From positions 1 through 35,381 of the forward strand of contig JAXEWB010000017.1 of the NCBI GenBank assembly GCA_034114085.1: DNA of 35,381 nt, written 5' to 3'. Made by a program: the position numbers and the translations under genes. Shown here in pieces: positions 30,861 to 35,381 of this stretch. The notes beneath the pieces are model-generated. The model saw only the letters and a program-made list of their open reading frames with translations, did no database searches and was not told the origin of the DNA. Within the stretch, counting starts at the first letter, position 1, and every line of letters starts with the position of its first letter. Source of the stretch: Spiro-02 sp034114085 (lineage in GTDB: Bacteria > Spirochaetota > Spirochaetia > Sphaerochaetales > Sphaerochaetaceae).

Positions 30861-32195
30861 TCAACGCTTCTCTGCCGCCATACGGGACAACAGCTCGGAC
30901 GTAGCACCCTCCAGGGCCGCTTCGCAGGCATCGTAGTCCAATGTCCGTAGACGGCGGTCCTTCATGAGCCAGGAGCCATCGACCATCGTATGGGTCACGC
31001 TCATGCCGGATACGGAATAGACCAGCTGCGTGTAATAGTCCTGCCCACAGAACGGTCCCCAGCCAATGTCATGGAGATCCAAGGCGATCAGGTCGGCTTT
31101 CTTGCCGGATTCCAAGGAACCGAGATCTTTTTCACGGCCAATGGCCTTCGCGCCGCCACGAGTGGCCATCGTCACAAGTTCTTTGGCGGTAATCGCCTTG
31201 ACATCCTGTTCACGGTGGATGATCAGCTTGCCGGCGACGCCCATTTCACTGAACATGTCGTAGGTATTGCTGTTGCAGACGTTGTCCGTACCGAGGACGA
31301 CGTTCAGGCCGGCCTCGCGCATCGCCTTGACGGGAGCGGCGGGGAAACCGCTACGCATCGCCGCGGAGGGAGCCATTACCGGATAGAAGGGATGCTTGGC
31401 AAGCAACTCGATGTCCGACTGACAGATGGTGATGGAATGCGCGGCCATGATAGGGATATCGAGGATGCCGAGTTCCTCCATCTTCACCGCCGCGGTACAG
31501 CCGAAATGGGGAACGCAATAGTCGTTTTCCTCATTGCTCGTCGCAAAATGGATATGGAAGCCGGCGTTGAATTTCTTGGCCAGCGCGATCTCCCTCTCAA
31601 TCAGATCGAGACTGTTGTCCACGAAGAACGCGTGGGGGCCGACCCAGCCGGTAATGCGGGGATTGTCACGGCATAGTTCCAGGAACGCTTCGCATCGGCC
31701 AAGCTCGCGTTCCCTGGCGACGGGATCCCCCAGCTCCACGATGCCATAGGCGAGTACGCCACGAAGACCTGCTTTGTCAACCTTCTCATAGATGCGGTCC
31801 GCGTAGAAGTATTGATCGACAAAGCAGGTCGTTCCAGTCCGAATCATTTCCGCGCAGGAGACGGGGACGGTGGCCGAGGCCATGTCCGCGTCGGCGAAGG
31901 ACTCATATCTGCGCAAGGTGTTGATGAAACCGTCCATCGTAAACAGGGACACCCCTTCGCACATGCCCCTGGTCAGCACCATCGGGGTGTGGTTATGGCA
32001 GTTTATCAGGCCGGGCATGACCAGATGGCCTTTCAGGTCAACTACGTCATCACCCTTGTGAACCGGGGCGGCGCCCTCGCCTACGGCCTTGATCGTGTTT
32101 CCCTCGACAATGACATACCCCGGCTTGTACAGATGGTAGGAATCATCCATCGTCAGTACGCAACCAGCCTCGATGACAGTTCTTTTAGTTTCCAT
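30861..32195 (-). CDS. Amidohydrolase, MTA/SAH (5'-deoxyadenosine) deaminase family
   Basis: 444 aa from ATG 32195, with GGAG 8 nt upstream; the longer frame adds 24 codons without a site. The metal-dependent amidohydrolase motifs are all present: NCHNH (66-69, HxH), HIHFA (His214/His216), AAHSITICQ (His253) and LGTDNVCNSN (Asp304). MPGLINCHNHTPMVLTRGMCEG and GSLESGKKADLIALDL are typical of the SsnA/MtaD/AtzA-like deaminases, which convert methylthioadenosine, S-adenosylhomocysteine or 5'-deoxyadenosine to the 6-oxo form with release of ammonia. It follows a nucleoside importer by 89 nt and its product could feed the phosphorylase at 10979. A guanine or triazine-type substrate is not excluded. 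Confidence 0.85.
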   Translation of the reverse strand: METKRTVIEAGCVLTMDDSYHLYKPGYVIVEGNTIKAVGEGAAPVHKGDDVVDLKGHLVMPGLINCHNHTPMVLTRGMCEGVSLFTMDGFINTLRRYESFADADMASATVPVSCAEMIRTGTTCFVDQYFYADRIYEKVDKAGLRGVLAYGIVELGDPVARERELGRCEAFLELCRDNPRITGWVGPHAFFVDNSLDLIEREIALAKKFNAGFHIHFATSNEENDYCVPHFGCTAAVKMEELGILDIPIMAAHSITICQSDIELLAKHPFYPVMAPSAAMRSGFPAAPVKAMREAGLNVVLGTDNVCNSNTYDMFSEMGVAGKLIIHREQDVKAITAKELVTMATRGGAKAIGREKDLGSLESGKKADLIALDLHDIGWGPFCGQDYYTQLVYSVSGMSVTHTMVDGSWLMKDRRLRTLDYDACEAALEGATSELLSRMAAEKR

Positions 32196-32284
32196 GTTAT
32201 TATCTCCCTGATGGAGCCGGACGGCGGAATCCTCGTATGGAGACTCCGGAGGCGGCTCGCATATCATTCATCATCCCGCGGCAA

Positions 32285-33247
32285 TCAATACAATGAATTG
32301 CGCAGTTTTTTCGTCTTCGCTTTGTACGAGACCACGCTCAGTATCACCAGCGTCAGGAAATACGGCATGATCTGGACGATATACGGAGGTATCTTCGTCA
32401 CGTTCTGCAATCGAAGGGCGACCGCGTCGGCGAATCCGAAGAACAGACCGGCGAGGAATGTGCCTCCAGGATTGTTGAAGCCGAACAGCGCCGCGGCGTT
32501 GCCGAGCCATCCACGTCCGCTGCTCATGTCCCGGGTAAAGAGCGTCAGGTGTCCGACCGACAGGAAAGCGCCGCCCAGACAGGAGAGGATGCCGCTGAAA
32601 ATCAATGCGAAGTACTGCATCCGCTTGACGGAGATGCCCACCGAGCGAGCCGCATCGGGATTTTCACCGACGGCCTTGAGGTGCCGCCCGAACCGAGTCT
32701 TGTTGTAGACTACGCACAGGACGACGGCGATGACCCATGTGAAGTAGACAATCAGGTTATAGCCGGTAAAAAGCTTGCCCACTACAGGAATTTTCGCCAC
32801 CCAATCCCAAGTATATGTGGGAAGCTGGACGATGCTGGGGTCGGACCAGGTGCCGGACTGCTTGAACAGAACGCGCATCAGATAGACGGTAATCTCCAGC
32901 GCCAGCATGTTCAGCGCAATCGCAAGGATGACGAGATCGACCTTGTACCGGGTATGGAGCCAAGCGAGGAACATGCCGAGCAGCACGCCGAACAGCATTG
33001 CGACGAACACGCCGATATAGGTGGCGGCGACTGGGTGAGCCGTCCCGAACGCGGTAAAGTTCCTGATGTAGTAGGTCGAGACAATCGCGACGAACGCACC
33101 GCAGAGCATTTCGCCGTCGATAGCCAGATTCAGGACTCCGGCCTTGTTGCAGACTGCGGCGGCCAATGCGGCCAGAATGACGGGTGTAGCCAGCCTGATT
33201 GAACTGCTGAGCAGATTTATCGTGAAGAAATCAAAGAAATCACTCAT
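32285..33247 (-). CDS. Nucleoside/simple-sugar ABC transporter permease (NupQ/YufQ-like)
   Basis: 320 aa with about 8-9 membrane helices. Family marks are TPVILAALAAAVCNKAGVLNLAIDGEMLCGAFVA near the N-terminus and the conserved GRHLKAVGENPDAARSVGISVKRMQYFALIFSGILSCLGGAFLS segment (about 185-230), which contacts the ATPase in the RbsC/BmpA-type transporters. It should form the channel with the other permease. Start overlaps the stop of the upstream permease as ATGA. Confidence 0.9.
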   Translation of the reverse strand: MSDFFDFFTINLLSSSIRLATPVILAALAAAVCNKAGVLNLAIDGEMLCGAFVAIVSTYYIRNFTAFGTAHPVAATYIGVFVAMLFGVLLGMFLAWLHTRYKVDLVILAIALNMLALEITVYLMRVLFKQSGTWSDPSIVQLPTYTWDWVAKIPVVGKLFTGYNLIVYFTWVIAVVLCVVYNKTRFGRHLKAVGENPDAARSVGISVKRMQYFALIFSGILSCLGGAFLSVGHLTLFTRDMSSGRGWLGNAAALFGFNNPGGTFLAGLFFGFADAVALRLQNVTKIPPYIVQIMPYFLTLVILSVVSYKAKTKKLRNSLY

Positions 33248-34542
33248 TTCACATCTCCCGCGCCATTGATGGTGCTATCGGCTTTTGTCTCCGACCCATC
33301 CGACCCATCCGAGCCGCCTGACGAGCCTGACGAGCCTGACGAGCCTGACATGCCGGACATGCCGGACATGCCGGACGAGCCTGACGATACTGACGAATCC
33401 GCCACTCCGGCAGAGCTTGACGCTCCGGTAGAACAGACGGGAATTGTTTTCTTCAATGTGCGATTTTCTTTCCAACGCCGTCCCAAATCAATCGTGCGAT
33501 TGTAGATTTTCTCCAACGCAGGCTTATATATGTTTTCCGTGGCGATGAACAGAATCACCAACGCGATCAATACACCGCCAAGCTCCCTCGGAATCTTCAA
33601 ATTGATCTGCAAGCCAAGCTGCGCTCCCTGCCGGATACCGGCCAGCAGAATCGCCACGACAACAACTCCGACGGGGTGTGAACCACCGAGCATGGCCACG
33701 CTCAAGCCGTCGAAACCAAGCCCGGAGGAAAAACCCGTCATGATCCGGTGATAGTTGCCCAACACCTCAAGGCATCCAGCCAACCCGGCGATCCCTCCGC
33801 TGATGAACATGGTCCGCAGCACGATGTTGTCCGATTTCAATCCGCCATACCTGGCAAACTGAGGGGCCTGCCCCACCATGCGCAGTTCATATCCCTTCGG
33901 AGTCTTCCATATATAGTAATAGGAGATGATGATGATCGTAATCGCGATGACAAACGAAACGCCCCATCGGGAACCGTTGATGAACTGGGGCAGCCACATA
34001 CTGCGGGGCAGCACCGCCGACTGGGCTTTTTGTCCTGCGTCGGCACGAAGGGGGAACGCCACCAGATATTCCAAAGCCAGTGTCGATATGTTGTTCAGCA
34101 TGATCGACGAGATGATTTCATTGACACCCAGCTTGACCTTGAGCACCGCGGGAATCAGGCCATACAGCCCACCGATGCACATCGACATCAGCATGACGAA
34201 CGGAATCAGCAATATCGGCGGCCAGTCGAGCGACACACCAAGCCAAGCCGCCATGATCGCCCCGAATACATACTGACCTTCCTGGGCGATGCAGAATATG
34301 CCGACACGGAACGCATAGGTGGCGGCAAGACCGGTAAGGATCAGGGGCGTCGCCTGCCCGAGAGTGATCCACAGCGGCCAGACTTTGCCGGACACACCGA
34401 ACGCCCCGGAAACCAACACTCCGAACGCCTTTAGGGGAGAGACCCCGGTCAAGGCGATCAACAAGGAGGAAACGACTATGCCAAGCAGTATCGCGGTAAC
34501 GGGAATCAGGACCGCAAGGCCCAGCTTTCGATTCTTTTTCAT
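33244..34542 (-). CDS. Nucleoside/simple-sugar ABC transporter permease (NupP/YufP-like) with repeat-encoded tail
   Basis: 432 aa, about 80 longer than the family norm. The permease core has about 8-9 helices (LGLAVLIPVTAILLGIVVSSLLIAL at the start, RVGIFCIAQEGQYVFGAIMAAWLG, KVKLGVNEIISSIMLNNIS, and GYELRMVGQAPQFARYGGLKSDNIVLRTMFISGGIAGLAG near 215-255). The extra C-terminus (from about residue 375) is hydrophilic and low-complexity, ending in a Ser/Gly/Met-rich segment made by 9-bp tandem repeats (33293-33400). AGGAGGG lies 8 nt before the ATG, and the start overlaps the ATPase stop as ATGA. Confidence 0.88.
   Translation of the reverse strand: MKKNRKLGLAVLIPVTAILLGIVVSSLLIALTGVSPLKAFGVLVSGAFGVSGKVWPLWITLGQATPLILTGLAATYAFRVGIFCIAQEGQYVFGAIMAAWLGVSLDWPPILLIPFVMLMSMCIGGLYGLIPAVLKVKLGVNEIISSIMLNNISTLALEYLVAFPLRADAGQKAQSAVLPRSMWLPQFINGSRWGVSFVIAITIIIISYYYIWKTPKGYELRMVGQAPQFARYGGLKSDNIVLRTMFISGGIAGLAGCLEVLGNYHRIMTGFSSGLGFDGLSVAMLGGSHPVGVVVVAILLAGIRQGAQLGLQINLKIPRELGGVLIALVILFIATENIYKPALEKIYNRTIDLGRRWKENRTLKKTIPVCSTGASSSAGVADSSVSSGSSGMSGMSGMSGSSGSSGSSGGSDGSDGSETKADSTINGAGDVK
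33293..33400. repeat. Twelve-unit 9-bp tandem repeat in the permease gene
   Basis: Exactly 108 bp = 12 units of 9 bp: GACCCATCC x2, GAGCCGCCT, GACGAGCCT x3, GACATGCCG x3, GACGAGCCT, GACGATACT, GACGAATCC. Blocks of identical units next to each other indicate recent duplication by slippage. Every unit encodes a tripeptide such as Gly-Ser-Ser, Met-Ser-Gly or Gly-Ser-Asp on the minus strand, so changes keep the frame. Confidence 0.92.
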
Positions 34543-35381
34543 GCGCAGGTCCCTCCTACCATCAGCAAACCGATATTCCGTTCATTGATGTCCTCACCTT
34601 CCAGTTCTCCTTGGAGCATGCCGGAGAACAAAACGCCGACACGGTCGCTCAACGAAAGGATTTCTTCCAGCTCGACTGAAATCAGCAGTACGGCGACACC
34701 CTCGTCCCGCTGGCGGATGATCATCTGATGCACAAATTCGATACTGCCGACGTCCAGCCCACGAGTGGGCTGGTTCACAATCAACAGCTTCGGATGTGAA
34801 GCGAGTTCCCTGCCCAGAACAATTTTCTGCATGTTGCCGCCACTGAGCATCCGGACGGGGCTGTCGATTGAAGCGCCCGCGACGGAATAGGCGTCGATGA
34901 TGTCCTGTGCATGGGTGGCTATGGCGGAAGACGAAAGCATGCCTTTCTGCTTGAACGGAATCTGTTCCTGGAATCCCATCAGGGTATTTTCCTGAACGGA
35001 CGCCTGCATGTTCAGCCCCACATGGATACGATCCTCAGGGACATGAGCGACTCCCGCCCTACGGCGAGCCTTAACGGTGAAATGGGAAATGTCCTCGCCC
35101 AGCAGGGAAATCGTCCCCGACGTAGGGACATGCATCCCGCACAGACAGGAGACAAGGGCGTCTTGACCATTGCCGCTAACGCCGGCGATACCATAGATCT
35201 CACCCGCCCGCAGCTGGAACGAGACATCATGCATCATCTGGATACCGCTGCCGTTGCGATACGAGAGGTCCCGTACATCCAAAACGACATCCGTTGGGTT
35301 CGCGGGCGTCTTGTCAACCTGGAGCACCACATCCCTACCAACCATCATGTTGGCGAGTTCGGGAATCGTCGTGTCGGCGGT
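34539..35381 (-). CDS. Nucleoside ABC transporter ATPase, C-terminal half (partial, N-terminus off right edge)
   Basis: The reading frame is open to the right edge; the codons before Met 35348 (TIPELANMMVG) are the ELAxMMVGRxV linker that joins the two halves of RbsA/NupO-type dual ATPases, so the visible 280 residues are the second nucleotide-binding half. Walker A is degenerate, GVSGNGQDAL (Gln for Lys), as usual in the second half of nucleoside importers; the signature LSGGNMQK and Walker B-like LLIVNQPTRGLDVGS are present, with VPEDRIHVGL before them. It powers uptake with the two permeases. A BmpA-type binding protein would be expected further upstream. ATGA overlap with the permease. 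Confidence 0.92.
   Translation of the reverse strand, partial: TADTTIPELANMMVGRDVVLQVDKTPANPTDVVLDVRDLSYRNGSGIQMMHDVSFQLRAGEIYGIAGVSGNGQDALVSCLCGMHVPTSGTISLLGEDISHFTVKARRRAGVAHVPEDRIHVGLNMQASVQENTLMGFQEQIPFKQKGMLSSSAIATHAQDIIDAYSVAGASIDSPVRMLSGGNMQKIVLGRELASHPKLLIVNQPTRGLDVGSIEFVHQMIIRQRDEGVAVLLISVELEEILSLSDRVGVLFSGMLQGELEGEDINERNIGLLMVGGTCA

Overview
The window looks like chromosomal DNA of a spirochaete, most likely a Sphaerochaeta/Treponema-type organism. This is an inference from gene content: two related small beta-barrel-like exported proteins, a P13-like spirochaetal membrane protein, an FKBP isomerase with tandem N-terminal domains, an archaeal/human-type OGG1 glycosylase and a BmpA-type nucleoside ABC transporter. 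The DNA is moderately GC-rich by eye and densely coded on both strands. I saw no rRNA, tRNA, CRISPR array, transposase or phage gene.

Layout. 1-4791 (minus strand): the body of a c-di-GMP phosphodiesterase (degenerate GGDEF, intact EAL, C-terminal PAS repeats, cut by the left edge), an outer-membrane barrel candidate, a SAM methyltransferase and a P13-like protein. 5172-9401 (plus): a complete spermidine/putrescine ABC transporter, potABCD, with ATGA overlaps between A/B and B/C, its own promoter and a strong terminator. 9402-10330: an AT-rich island with two palindromes and a strong promoter driving a 99-aa secreted protein. 10372-13441 (minus): a purine-nucleoside salvage cluster (deaminase, divergent MtnA isomerase, MTAP/MTIP-type phosphorylase, GNAT). 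14040-17064: FKBP isomerase, DUF3795, YhcH/YiaL-type sugar protein and a cytidylate-kinase-like protein. 17519-21445: aldose epimerase, NagA, VOC protein and MFS transporter. 21714-25855: Nudix hydrolase, second barrel, a HemA (glutamyl-tRNA reductase) coupled to an OGG1-type glycosylase, and DUF4180. 26228-29038 (plus): DUF2156 protein, GNAT and methyltransferase. 29131-35381 (minus): a nucleoside ABC importer (ATPase cut by the right edge, two permeases), an MTA/SAH-type deaminase and an FGGY kinase.

How it may work together: imported or endogenous nucleosides could be deaminated (30861-32195), phosphorolysed by a phosphorylase with an Asn at the base-recognition position (10979-11707), and the resulting (5-modified) ribose-1-phosphate isomerised by the MtnA-like protein (11704-12801). 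The FGGY kinase may act on a ketose product. The two halves are about 17 kb apart.

The most unusual signals are not new gene families. They are: (i) three genes (mtnA-like, nagA, OGG1-type glycosylase) whose ATG lies exactly 6 nt after a -10 hexamer and lacks a Shine-Dalgarno, the geometry of leaderless mRNAs; (ii) 9-bp tandem repeats at three loci, including twelve perfectly phased units encoding a Ser/Gly tail on a permease; (iii) a dispersed intergenic repeat present twice; (iv) a helically phased GTCA array in the leader of the FGGY kinase; and (v) an 8-bp-arm operator embedded in the promoter of the small exported protein. No computation was possible, so family assignments rest on visible motifs.
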